NCBI GenBank assembly: GCA_944474755.1
Contig: OX104117.1
Location: 65,835,522 to 65,899,521, forward strand
Direction of reading: 5' to 3'
From: Limnoperna fortunei
Lineage: Eukaryota; Mollusca; Bivalvia; Mytilida; Modiolidae
Length of the DNA stretch: 64,000 nt
Part shown: piece by piece, positions 11,835 through 22,788 of the stretch
Layout of the letters: each line of letters opens with the position of its first letter
Position numbering within the stretch: position 1 is the first letter of the stretch
The notes under the pieces: model-generated
What the model was told of the DNA's origin: nothing
Seen by the model: the letters and a program-made list of their open reading frames with translations, nothing else
The model's database searches: none
Position numbers and translations under genes: made by a program

Positions 11835-13390
11835 GCAGGGATATAGATTGCAATTTTTTTGTCAAAATGATGTGGATTCAGCCCCGTATAGGCAGCTACC
11901 TGCCTGACACCCATCGCTTTTCAAGCTGGGGGGTATATTAATCTTTGCATAACAAGTGCACAACAGCTACCCGAAGTTAAGCAAACGCCAGCAGCCAGTT
12001 GTGTTAATGATGTTAATGTCAACTGATTAATATTAACGGACATATTAACTCATTGTAATGATGAAGGTAATAACAAAATACCGAACACCAAGAAAACTGT
12101 CAAAAAAAGACAATCTCCAAATCACAGTTCAAGAAACTGTCAAACTTTAGAACCAACAATAAAAAAACGACAGCAATAGTCCCGACTTGGTGCAGGCCAT
12201 TTCAAAAGAACTAGTTGGTTAAACCAGCTTTTAAGGCACACCAAACATCCCGCTTCCATTACTGTATGGGTGGGTAGACTATACTGCTAGTCATAGTTAA
12301 TTCATGTACAAGTCTTTTTATTATTACTTTTATAGATTTTGGGAAAATATTGATTAATGGCTGTGTGTTAAGACTAAACTTGCACATCTGTGTTTGCAGA
12401 TTTTTTTTGTGGTTGATATTATGGCATTTTTTTCAACAGTGAACGTCGCGTTCTTGGTATGTAGGAGTGTGTGATATATACATCTGTTTGGGACAAACAT
12501 CGATTGTGGTGGGTGTCTGTGACGTATACTTTACGTACGCGATTTACATATTCCCCACATTTGTTTGGGACAAACTTCAAGTGAAGCGATGTATGTGACA
12601 AACTTTTTATTTACAGAGAACCGTACACACCATTTATTTGGTTTGGAAAAAGCATGGATCTATTGCATCATCAATGAATATAAAAGTCTTATAATGCCAT
12701 CATATACCCTACATCAAACAAAAATGTACAGCAATCAATCGTTGTAGATTTCTTTTATATTGAATTGGTACTTTGTGCCTTCGGAATATCAAAGACATTT
12801 TTATTACTTTTACCATAAAACTACCAAAATAACCTTTCATCTAGAATTTTATGAAGACAAGAATTTTTTGTATATGCATATTTTACAGATCGCATGCAAT
12901 CATAATATGCAAAGTAGGTAGGTGGAGGGATTTACGCTGAGCTTGATTCCATCTTTTTGGCGCTGAGTTGCATGTAAGTTTTTGGCATTTTTTTGCATAA
13001 CATGGCTGCTTGTTAGTAAATTTTTCTTTGTTTTAATAAATTGTATTCTGTTTAAACAAATATGTGAACAGAAATGTCTTTTGAATTTCTATTGTAGGAA
13101 ACAGTTATAGAATAAAACCTGACTTTAGCCCCAATATGTAAAACATTACATGTTTTAACACTGACCCAGTCTAATTAATACGTATATTTGGGTTTCAATT
13201 TGGGTCCTTTACTGAAGATACAGTTTCTTTGTAATTTATTATTTTATTGTTTCAGAGAGACAATAGTAAATTAAACATAAGATTTAATGCGGAATATATT
13301 AAATTGAAAAAAACTCTAACAGTCAATAACTTTATTAAATTAATATAAACAATTAAAATAACATTTTCAGTAAAAAGAAAGTTAAAAGTA
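11835..13390. other. No gene recognised
   Basis: There is a weak internal duplication around 12480-12590, where TTTGGGACAAAC occurs twice, each time next to a CGATTG/GCGATG-like block. I see no coding exon or RNA gene. Confidence 0.5.
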
Positions 13391-13395
13391 ATATA

Positions 13396-14033
13396 CAGGG
13401 CCGTGTTATCGAAACAATCACAAAATAGGTCTTACGACATGTATTATGGCATAATTTATGACCGACTTGTGACGTATCTTAGACCTCATACCGAAGGTAT
13501 CTAAGACCATCGTATCAAAGATGTCATAACCTGTCTTAAGTATTATCTTAAGAAACATGTGTGATTACTTTAGAAATTTATTAAGTAAACAAAATTTCAA
13601 TTTGGACTGCACTTAAAAATGTTAATCAACGTTTTATAAACACTTATTAATAAATATATAATTATATTATTATATAAATGTTTATAAATTAAAACTTATT
13701 TCTATAAAAATAAGATTATATTTTATCTAAATACAAAACTTATAAGTAGTAAGAAAAGGAGTACAGATTGTGCGAAAACGGAGCTTCAAATTTTGTTAGA
13801 AGAGATTAAAAGAATAAGTCGGTGCTATTTAACAATGTTATATTAAAAATTAAAAATGTAAAAATTTAAACAAACTAAAAATTATAATCATCTTAAGACA
13901 CCAATTTCGTTGTTCCAAAGTAAGGATAAAAATTAGAACATGTCCTAAATTGCGACATCTTCGGTGACATGACTTAGGAAAAGGATTTGTCCCAAGATGG
14001 TCTTAGGACATGTCTTCGATGACACGGCCCCTG
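13396..14033. mobile_element. hAT-like MITE, 638 bp
   Basis: The ends are inverted repeats: CAGGGCCGTGTTATCGAA at the left, and the complement of CAGGGGCCGTGTCATCGAA at the right. CAGGG-type termini are characteristic of hAT transposons. The interior is AT-rich and noncoding, with related inner blocks (GTCTTACGACATG / GGACATGTCTTCGATGAC) near the ends. I could not find a matching 8-bp target duplication, so the superfamily call is tentative. Confidence 0.7.
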
Positions 14034-15025
14034 ATCTATACATTTTTTAAAACTTCATTACTTAGAATTAATTCCATTCTTCATCCAATTTTTTTTATTT
14101 CAGCAAATTATTTTTTCATCCAGTTAAATCATTTCTTCTGCAATTCCTGCGTTTAGTTGTTGCCTAAAATTTACCGTACAATTTCTTCACAAATTTAAAA
14201 CAAATTTAGGTATCTGCAGAAGTTTTTTCAAAATATCTACAGTCAATAAATTTATTATAATAATTCAGATATAAACACTCGGTAAATCGATTGTTTTAGA
14301 ATTTCTCTTATGGGACTGAATAAATGGTTGGGTTAACATCATGGTCTCAACCGTTTAGGAAAAAGGACCGACAGTGCTTGTTATATGTAGCATTATCAGA
14401 AATTAATATTTTTCAGAGATTCCAGCGGGCATATATGCGTTTGATAGTATATGTAATGATTTTCTGTCTTTAAGTGGTTTTAGTTAAAAACAGGGTCGTA
14501 AAGGCAAATGTAAACGTTTTCAACTGTTTATTTGTATCAAATTGCAATAAGTATTTTTCCCTTCTTTTGCAGTTACAAGGGTTCAAGGGGGTTGTTGTTA
14601 TTGGACATCTTGGTAGTTCCTATTATGCATAAAGTATATTTTTTTTCATTCGTGCTTGGTTATTACGTCATAGGGTTATCATTTCCGATATATACGGCGG
14701 ATTCGTTTTTTTTTAACCGATTTTAATAGAAATTTTTTAAACTTCATATATATCTTGAAAAAGTACTCATCAAATGAGGAATTAAGTTTTAAAAAATGTC
14801 TATAAAAAAAGGATAAAAAGAAAAAAAATCGAATCCGTATATTATATAACTTTTAAGGCCATTATTCGGAATCAATTTTTAAAAAGCGTCACGATAAACT
14901 ATTTATTGGAGACTCTTTAGCAATTAATCATCTATTAATGATCACCGGCGTGTCCACGATCAGGTCCGACTAGGCCAAGGTGTGTCCATCCTTAATTCTT
15001 AGAATGGCACTCCCCAGCCACTTAA

Positions 15026-15091
15026 CATCCTCACAAGTCAGGGTTTCTGTGTCCACATATGTGGACACAAAACCCCTGACTTGTGAGGATG
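15026..15091. repeat. Near-perfect 33-bp-arm palindrome
   Basis: The left arm 15026-15058 and right arm 15059-15091 pair at 31 of 33 positions with no loop. The centre is the perfect palindrome GTGTCCACATATGTGGACAC. Less perfect pairing may continue outward (CCACTTAA versus CCAGTTAA flanks). A run of C follows at 15127-15141. Confidence 0.9.
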
Positions 15092-15534
15092 GCCAGTTAA
15101 AGGGTTTTCTACATCGCGTGTTCTGCCCCCCCCCCCCCCCAACCCTCCCACCAAACTGAAATAAATATATCTGAAAAATTGCTGCAACTCGCATGGAAAC
15201 GCAACTAGTTGAAACAAAATAAACAAATAAGAAGAATTTAGCACTCAGCTACGTAATAATATCAAGAGGCGTCTTTGTCAACAAGTGAATTTGACAATAA
15301 ACTTTCTATTTTTAAAAGACTCATATTTTGCACCTGCAATATGGGTGTATATTTATTTCTCTTTTTAAAAAATATTGTCATTTTTTGCAACAGACATCTG
15401 AAATGTATCTCATATATTTCCATTATCCAGTGTAAAAATAACATTTTGTCTAGGAATCTACGCGTTAGAATCGGTATATATAGAATAATACTTTTTGTTG
15501 CTATTCCAAATTTGGATGATTATAAAGCTTGATT

Positions 15535-15590
15535 AATAGTCCGAGAATCCTCCGCCGTCCAGCGCTTTTTTAGTTGGAGTGTCCCATGTA
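15535..15590. repeat. Isolated relic of the 43-bp satellite
   Basis: AGTCCGAGAATCCTCCGCCG followed by TCCAGCG resembles the junction of two satellite units of the array at 1-529 (AGTCCGAGAGTCCTCTGCCG, then TCCAACT). It sits 15 kb from the array in single-copy DNA. Confidence 0.55.
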
Positions 15591-15599
15591 GTATAAAAG

Positions 15600-17030
15600 T
15601 GTTAGATGGAAGTGGATTCTTATGAGTACTTATGGAATTCTTTGAATAAAGTTTAATTTGAACTCTCTTCTATTTACATTCAATCTGAACAGAAATAAAT
15701 TATGTTAGTAAATTTGTAATTTATTAGCCAATTTGATGAAAAATTTTCCTTACATACTTTAATGAACGTGATTTTAGCTCTATGTCAATACAGATCCTGT
15801 GACTTACGGGTATCGAAATATTTTGATGAAGATGCAATAGTTGTGTTTTCATTGGTTTGCTGTGGTAGTATTTATTGCTTTATAGTTAAATCAAATACTT
15901 CATAATAATTGCAGCAATATCATTTCAAACTCATTTATATACTTTAAATAAATTCAGTTTTTAAATAAACTGAGTCAATATCGTACGATTTTTTAACTTT
16001 TATTTTAATTTTTGTGTTTATCTAACATTTTTATTATTATTTCCACTCGTTTGTCACATATATTTGTTATCATTCCAATCTTTAATTATATTTTTATATT
16101 TTATATAAAATAAGAAATTTAAACTTTTGTACGAAAATTAACATAAATCTGTACAGATTAAGATTGCTTCAAACATTTTCAACGTAATATGTAATTCATT
16201 ATCTGTCAAACACTTAAATGTAAGATATTATTTTTCCTCGTTTCTGTTTTGGTTTGTTCATAAAATAAGGAATAGGTAAAGGAATGAATTATAGATATAT
16301 TTTAATTGAAAATCAAAATAAAATTTAAAAAAATAAATAAATAACAAAACATAAAATGGAATTTATTGAAAATTCAGGAAAACTTTTAACCAAGCTTTTA
16401 AATGATATGTCCTTTTTTAAATAGATTATTTAAGGAAATATGTGTTAGAGCACAAAAAATAGTAGAATAATTTTTTTCACATCTCCCCAACTCAAATGTT
16501 AAAACCCAATTACATTTTGCTTAAAGTCACTCAGCGGAAATGGCTATCGATGCAAGATCGGACGTTAAATTGGATCTTTACTTGTATAACTATATTTTAA
16601 ACTGTTATTTAACATTTATTTATGTTCACAGACTCATGCTAACAGGAAAGCTGCGGTTATATCATATATATATAATAATCATTATTGCAAATTTCGTTCA
16701 TAAGGGACAAAGCAATAATACATAGGCGTATCAACCGGTACGGCAGGTACGGCTTCCGCCTTACTAAAATCAAATGCGCTGCTACGCATCTGATAATAAA
16801 ATAAACAACGAACAACAAAGTTTTTAAACACATTAAAAACGCCATGAACAATAGAATCAAACAATTATATATAAATAGTACAACATTTTAACCAATCAGG
16901 ACATTATTTTCGAAATTCCAATGATAGCGTTATAAAGACACTAACACACATTAAATGTTCAGGTTTTGGACAAAGAATTTTTCTAATTTTGTCGTCACTG
17001 TTTAAGTTAATGAAGTTATTATCTTGCTTT
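15600..17030. other. AT-rich DNA, no gene recognised
   Basis: Very AT-rich with homopolymer runs. Only short open frames are present and none resembles a family. No structured repeat was identified. Confidence 0.5.
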
Positions 17031-17031
17031 G

Positions 17032-17262
17032 TTATCTGCGAAATTTAAGTATATCGTAGTTCGTTATTTGTTTGACAATATAAAAGGACATGTTTTCATC
17101 TTCAACATTTTGACATCTAGCGCGGAGTCTTTGGTTTATTGGAATATTTTGAAATCTTCCTTGTTCAATATTCAGAGCGTGATTTCTTAATCTAAGTTTA
17201 GTTATCAATTGTCCATTTTCAAAGCTTTTTTCTAAGATTAAATATTCTTCTAGTTTCATCTC
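17032..17262 (-). pseudogene. LINE C-terminal fragment, inactive
   Basis: The minus-strand translation contains LITKLRLRNHALNIEQGRF followed by a C..C....VEDE-type block (RARCQNVEDE). This resembles the C-terminal cysteine region following the RT domain in many mollusc LINEs. The frame degenerates after VEDE. It is an isolated fragment, not linked to the RT core at 10.6 kb. Confidence 0.6.
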
Positions 17263-17264
17263 TT

Positions 17265-18760
17265 ATATTTGAACTTTGTTGTACAAGTTTAGTTTCATCA
17301 TTAAGACAATTATAGTACATAACAAATAAACAATGTGTTCCTAGAGACCAAAATATATCGTTAAGGGGGTGGGGGAGGGGGTTCTGTCCGAACAGGAATC
17401 CTAGACTCCTATAAATGAACAAATAGTTGGTTCCTAGGTGAAAAGAACCCAAAAATATTCATTTCATTATAGGACCGAAACGAAGTAAAACAATAATATA
17501 ATATAAACCATTATCTTATGGTCAATACAGAGAACAATAGTCCCCTATATTTGCCCTATTCAATTCAGTATTCAACATCGTTATGTTTCTTTTTAATTTT
17601 TTTTTTCCAATAGTAGTCTCCATATTAGAATTACGATGAACGAGTTGTATAAACAATATATGAAACATGAATGCTATTAGATGCAAAGACATGGTGTGTT
17701 GTCTGAAACCCAAATCCAGATATATATTATTCAAAGCAAACATGTTTCTTTTTATTGATACTAATTCTTTCCGTCTATTTATGACTACTGTATGTATTTT
17801 TTTTTTGTTTATTCCCCGGTATGCTAATAGTTTGGAAAGTTAACTTTTATCAGAATTTTAAGGAGACGGATACACGCTTATTTCCGAATACTGTTTGTTA
17901 TTTTGTATGATTATTTTTGTACGTATGTTTAATACTTGTTTTAATAAAATGTTTTTCAACCAAACCCTTTTCCATTTCTCGGTACATTGCTACACTATAT
18001 ATATTTTTTTTTCAGAAAAAAAGCTGGAAACCGACCGAAAATAAGAGCCGTAATTCCAGATACGACTTAAAATCCGGATTCGGACAAAGTACTCTTTATA
18101 TCCTTACATAAATATAATTATATTTTTAAAATGTAAATTAAATTATAGTTATGAACTGTATTAATTGATGTATCTTTGTTACGGTTTTGTTTTGTAACAT
18201 GTTAAGTTATCATATACGGGTTATTCGTTTCTGTCTTTGGACCTGTCAACTTTTCACACTTATTTGCATGTGTTTTGTATTTTTGTGGGCCCTTAATTTG
18301 AAATAAATATAATTTGAATTGAAAAATGTATATCTTTGGTAACGAATTCCATTCCGACGTCATTCGCAGTGAAGACCGCTTGATTTCAAGTTTAGTCTGC
18401 AATTAATAATTAACTATTTTCTTCGGGAAACGTTACTTTACTTACCCTTTTAACTGAAAGATCTAAAATTTTTGAAAAAGAAAAGTCAAGCAAGCCATCC
18501 ATATTTCAAAGAGTTGATGATGCAATGTTTGTAGGCTTGCCGAAACATGTCTACAATTTGTCTATCCAAATATAGCTTAGGGGTTTTCCTGAAACCATTG
18601 CGTTTAATTCCAAACGTCCATTCGGTGATTTATTTAATTCAAATGCATGCACTTATTTGTGTGTTACATGACGTTAAATGAATATTAGAAATAAACAAAC
18701 ACATGCAATAACGTGATTTACAAACCAAAACTGATTCTTTACTTTGATTTTAAACATGGT
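17265..18760. other. No gene recognised
   Basis: Contains a G-rich tract (GGGGGTGGGGGAGGGGG, about 17365-17381) that could form a G-quadruplex on the plus strand. Otherwise it is AT-rich with no identifiable feature. Confidence 0.5.
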
Positions 18761-18767
18761 TTAATGC

Positions 18768-18842
18768 GATCTACGTACAGAGCGAGTGATCGTTCGTTTA
18801 GGTTGAGGAGTAACGAACGAGAAGTCTCTCTGTACGCAGATT
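18768..18842. repeat. Imperfect hairpin, about 30-bp arms
   Basis: Left arm GATCTACGTACAGAGCGAG...GTTCGTT pairs with right arm AACGAACGAGAAGTCTCTCT...GTACGCAGAT around a loop of about 12 nt. A few mismatches and bulges are present. It stands out because its GC content exceeds the flanks. Confidence 0.65.
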
Positions 18843-19299
18843 GGTTTTTTATTTGCCTACGCCAACTAAAAAAATAGAGAAAATTATGGAGCAACATACT
18901 AATTGAAGATTTAAGGTTTTCTGCAAATATATTATTTTCATATAATTATGCAGAAATAAAACTCTCATAATTGTATTGTAAAGTGAAGTATGTGGTAGGC
19001 CTACCTCTAGAAGATAAAGTCATCCCGAAGCCATTGTCATGTTTATTAAAAATGTTAAATTCAAGAGCTGTTTTACTTTGCTATATACGTAACCATGCAA
19101 AAATATAACTGCATAAATGAAAATAAAAAATAAAAAAATATTTCTTAAAATAGCGTGTTTTGTTTATATAAATGACTGGACATGCAGTTATTTGTTGCAA
19201 GATTTGCAATGCATACATTTTGTTCACGATAAATTCTACTTTAGACTTTTTGTCGCTACATTATCAGAGATATGTAGAACCATTTGCTTTGACATATCT

Positions 19300-19710
19300 C
19301 TGACGAAAGAACCTGCATCTTATTACAATTTGTAAAAATAAATTATTATAATAAAATTTTCTAAAAATGGTCTCCGTTTTTAGTCTAATGTTTTTTTTAG
19401 GTTTCCGATATTTCCATGGAACCCTTAAAACATCTGATTCCTGTCTGTAGTTGTGAGTACTCGATGAATAACTTTATTACTTTTCTTTATATATTTTTTA
19501 TTATATGCAAAACGTTCGTGTGCAAAAAAGCAACAGAAAATTGACGGGCAGTTTCTGCAAGGGATACTGTGAACAGAGAAATAGAATATCGGAAACCAAA
19601 TATCGGAAACCAAAAACAGCATTAGACTTAAAACGGAGACCGTTTTTAGAAAATTTTATAATATTTATTTATTTTTACAAATTGTAAGGAGATGCAGGTT
19701 CTAATGTCAG
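19300..19710. repeat. Long inverted repeat (arms about 110 bp)
   Basis: Bases 19300-19410 (GAACCTGCATCTTATTACAA...CTCCGTTTTTAGTC...TTTCCGATAT) are inverted at about 19590-19708 (ATATCGGAAACC...GACTTAAAACGGAG...AAATTGTAAGGAGATGCAGG). The spacer is about 175 bp. Transcripts would form a long stem. The right arm overlaps the start of the mobile repeat described next. Confidence 0.8.
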
Positions 19711-19844
19711 AGACAACTAATCGGAATTTAACTGTGGTTTTTTTTCGTTTTTTCTCTTGTTTCGTTCCAAATGCTTTAATACTAAATTTTGTTGTATTTT
19801 TTGGTATTCTTTTATTTTGTTCGTTCGTTCGTTCGTTTTATTTA

Positions 19845-19875
<31 letters not shown>

Positions 19876-20402
19876 TACTGAATTTCTTCTACATTTGCAC
19901 GTTTGTTGAAACCTTAAGAAAAATAAACGTAGATATTAGGTCATTTGCTGTCGTTTATATTTATAATTTGTCTATGCCAAAAACAGATTAGCATTGCTCC
20001 TACGTGTGGTTTCATATCTGTTGTATTTTATATGCATTGACAAAGACAAATATACAGACACATATGTTTGCCTTTTGTCCCAAATACATGTATGAACCTT
20101 ACTGTGGTAAAATGCACATAAAAACAAGCTTATAACGTAAGTTTATTATATATTTATTGGTTTATAATTATAATTGCATTAACTAAATTTGGCTATTACT
20201 GTTGCTTATGAAAAAGAACATGTATAAGACCGGAGATGTTTTAGCGAGGACCGACTTTCCTGTAGGTATGATTGACTGGACTGGAAATCTGCTAGATGTC
20301 ATTAAGTGGACCTAAATTTACTTGTAAACATTCAAATAGTTAAACATGAAAAAAGAGATAACCCGTTTGTTATACGGCTTTATATCAATGAGGAAACATG
20401 AC
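19612..20402 (+). mobile_element. Dispersed element copy 1 (long form)
   Basis: It shares its left part (ATTTTTACAAATTGTAAGGA, then AATGTCAGAGACA) and right part (GGAAATCTGCTAGATGTCAT to ATCAATGAGGAAACATGACT) with a shorter copy at 20675-21152, in the same order and orientation. Internal (TTCG)n and (TTTA)n microsatellites lie at about 19820-19870. The class is unknown and no protein is encoded. Confidence 0.7.
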
Positions 20403-20502
20403 TAAATAATTTATTCAGACAGCCATAACGCATCTTATGAGACCGAGTTCCTAGAAGGCCTGCTGAAGAAAAAAAAAAGAAAAGTAACTGGCCCAAACCT
20501 TA

Positions 20503-20674
20503 ATTTCACATTCCGCTATGTTGATGATGATGATGATGATGTTTTTTTCCCGAAACAATGTAAATTGGGAGGCTATTTGCATTCAATCTACCCAAGCGAG
20601 CTTGAAATTAGACACCAACAACACATTTAGGTCGACCTTTAGACCGACTTCTAGAAATAGACTCGGGGGAAAAC
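20503..20674 (+). pseudogene. Reverse transcriptase fragment with YVDD motif (5' part)
   Basis: Translation gives FTFRYVDD, followed by an expanded GAT run and IYPSELEIRHQQHI, which is typical of a retroelement RT found widely in bivalve genomes. Stops then occur. It ends in a 34-nt block repeated at 21153-21186, where the RT reading resumes. Family (LINE or Penelope-like) is not resolved. Confidence 0.7.
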
Positions 20675-21152
20675 AGCATTATAATAAAAATGGAGACTAT
20701 TTTTAAAATTTTTTATTATAATTATTTATTTTTACAAATTGTAAGGAGATTCAGGTTCTAATGTCAGAGACATCTAATCAGAATTTACCGGTGTTTTTTT
20801 CGTTTTATTTTTCTCGCTTCGTTCCAATTGCTTTTTATCTAAATTTTGTTGTATTTTTGGTATTCTTTTTTGTTCGTTCGTTTGATTGATTTATTGATTG
20901 ATTTATTTATTTTTACATTTTTACTGGACTTCTTCTACATTTGCACTTTTGTTGAAACCTTTTATATTTATAATTTGTCTATTCCAAAAACAGATTAGCA
21001 TTGCACCTACGTGTGGTTTTATATCTGTTGGAAATCTGCTAGATGTCATTAAGTGGACCTAAATTTACTTGTAAACATTCAAATAGTTAAACATGAAAAA
21101 AAAGATATAACCCGTTTGTAATACAGCTTCATATCAATGAGGAAACATGACT
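20675..21152 (+). mobile_element. Dispersed element copy 2, inserted in the RT pseudogene
   Basis: This is a shorter version of the 19612-20402 element with internal deletions. It is bracketed by near-identical 34-nt copies beginning AGACC and containing TAGAAATAGACTCGGGGGAA (20641-20674 and 21153-21186). The bracketing looks like a long target-site duplication. Confidence 0.72.
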
Positions 21153-21390
21153 TAGACCTACTTCTAGAAATAGACTCGGGGGAAAACTCCATACAAGACT
21201 CTACGACAAATGTGATGCCTTCAACTTTCTAATTGTCAACTTCCCGTTCATCTATAGCGACATTCCAGCAGCTTAGGCGTACATTTCACTAACTTATTCT
21301 AAATCCTGCGATCAGTATTCTGATTTTCTAGACCACGCACCGCTCTTGACGACTAAGCTACTCAAACAAAGGTTTGAAGAACAGAGGTTA
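21153..21390 (+). pseudogene. Reverse transcriptase fragment (3' part)
   Basis: Reads LDLLLEIDSGGKLHTRLYDK, then CDAFNFLIVNFPF, and after a stop and small deletion QYSDFLDHAPLLTTKLLKQ. This continues the YVDD fragment at 20503-20674. Stops and deletions show that it is dead. Confidence 0.72.
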
Positions 21391-21613
21391 ATGTTATCCA
21401 GTTTTTTGTTTTTGTTTTGTATTATATATGTTTGCCCAAATAGGAATTTGTAATTGTCCTTTTGATTTTCGGATCTTGTTGTTTTCATTTCACCTCGTAC
21501 CGTTTACAAAACAAAGCATATAAGAACAAACTAAACAAAAAACTCTCATTAACAGGACAAGTCACAAAGAAAGCCTCATATGGATCATTTGAGTTTCTAC
21601 AAAGAGGTTTAAA

Positions 21614-21857
21614 GTGCCTCTAGCCGAGTGGTTAAGGTAGTTCATCTACTATTATTCACGCCGTCTGTCAACACTGAGGTTGCGGGCAGGGTTCACTCGA
21701 CTACAATCTTAATTGACAAGGATTGCCAGTTTTCCCACCAAAGGTCGAGGGTTTTCTCCAGGTACTCTAGCTTCCTCTTCCAATAAAAACTGGACGCCAT
21801 GATCATAGCTGAAAAATTGCTTAAAGTGGCATTAAACACTATTCAAACAAACAAAGA
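21614..21857 (+). mobile_element. tRNA-derived SINE, full length
   Basis: The head GCCTCTAGCCGAGTGGTTAA is an A-box tRNA Leu/Ser-like start, and TGAGGTTGCGGGCAGGGTTC is a disturbed B-box region. The body carries TCTTAATTGACAAGGATTGC, TTTTCTCCAGGTACTCTAGC and AAAACTGGACGCCATGAT. The tail is TTAAACACTATTCAAACAAA. One of the best-preserved copies in the window. Confidence 0.88.
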
Positions 21858-21964
21858 TGTTTAGCAAATGTTATTATCAGAAAGATGAAGCTTGAAACTT
21901 TTTTCAGAATAAAATCATTTCTGAAAGTTTTACTTCTGTTATGTTTTCTAAAATCACAAAAATA

Positions 21965-22080
21965 TGGACACAATCTAATTAAAGTTAAATCTTTCACTTG
22001 CTCCTCCCTTTCTGCTATGTTACAGTGACATAGCAAAAAGGTGGGAGAAAGTGAAAAATTTTATTAATTAGATTGAGTTA
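21965..22080. repeat. Foldback with about 50-bp arms
   Basis: CACAATCTAATTAAAG...CACTTGCTCCTCCC...CTGCTATGT pairs with ACATAGCAAAAAGGTGGGAG...ATTAATTAGATTGAGT around a 7-nt loop TACAGTG. Mismatches are scattered. It may be a small MITE, since both ends carry the inverted AATCTAAT block. Confidence 0.75.
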
Positions 22081-22788
22081 GACATGACTTTCAGACACAC
22101 TTATTTCAGATGTCCACACATAGCTAATAATGTTACTATCTTTCCTACACACACCGCCAACACTAATTGTTTATTTATGCTGCCGAGGTGAAAAAAAAAA
22201 CATTTAGAAAAAATGGTGGTACATAATGTTTATTTGTAAAAAAAAAATCACCGAGCTTCGGAAATGTGTATAAATATTAAATACAAGTATATTCTCTTCT
22301 AAAAAAATAATAATATCACAGAATATAACATTAAAACAAACAACAAACAATTACACAATATATATGAGGTGTAGTTATAACAAAATGTAAATCTATTACC
22401 TGTATCATTCTAGTATAAGTAGTTGTCAATTTCCTGACATAGTCACAGCTAATGAAATACAACAGCCAAGATGAAAAGATTTCCCAAAATTTGTTTGATA
22501 TAAAAAAAACGTAATAAATTGGATACAAGCCACAGACAAAAATGTTTTTATGTTGTATGTAATCCAACTGTGTAATATATTCATTTAAAAAAAATGTTTA
22601 AAAAAAAATACATGTTCATCTTAATGTTTGGAAAGATTTTTATAACCTGCAATGTTTATACATATGCTTTTCTATTTAGGACGTTAAAACAGCTACTTTA
22701 ATTCTAATGCTCTTAGTTTGTAAAATAGAAAATTTTACAACAATACTCCAGGAATTCACAATTGAATGTTCAGTTTATAAGTGCCCTC

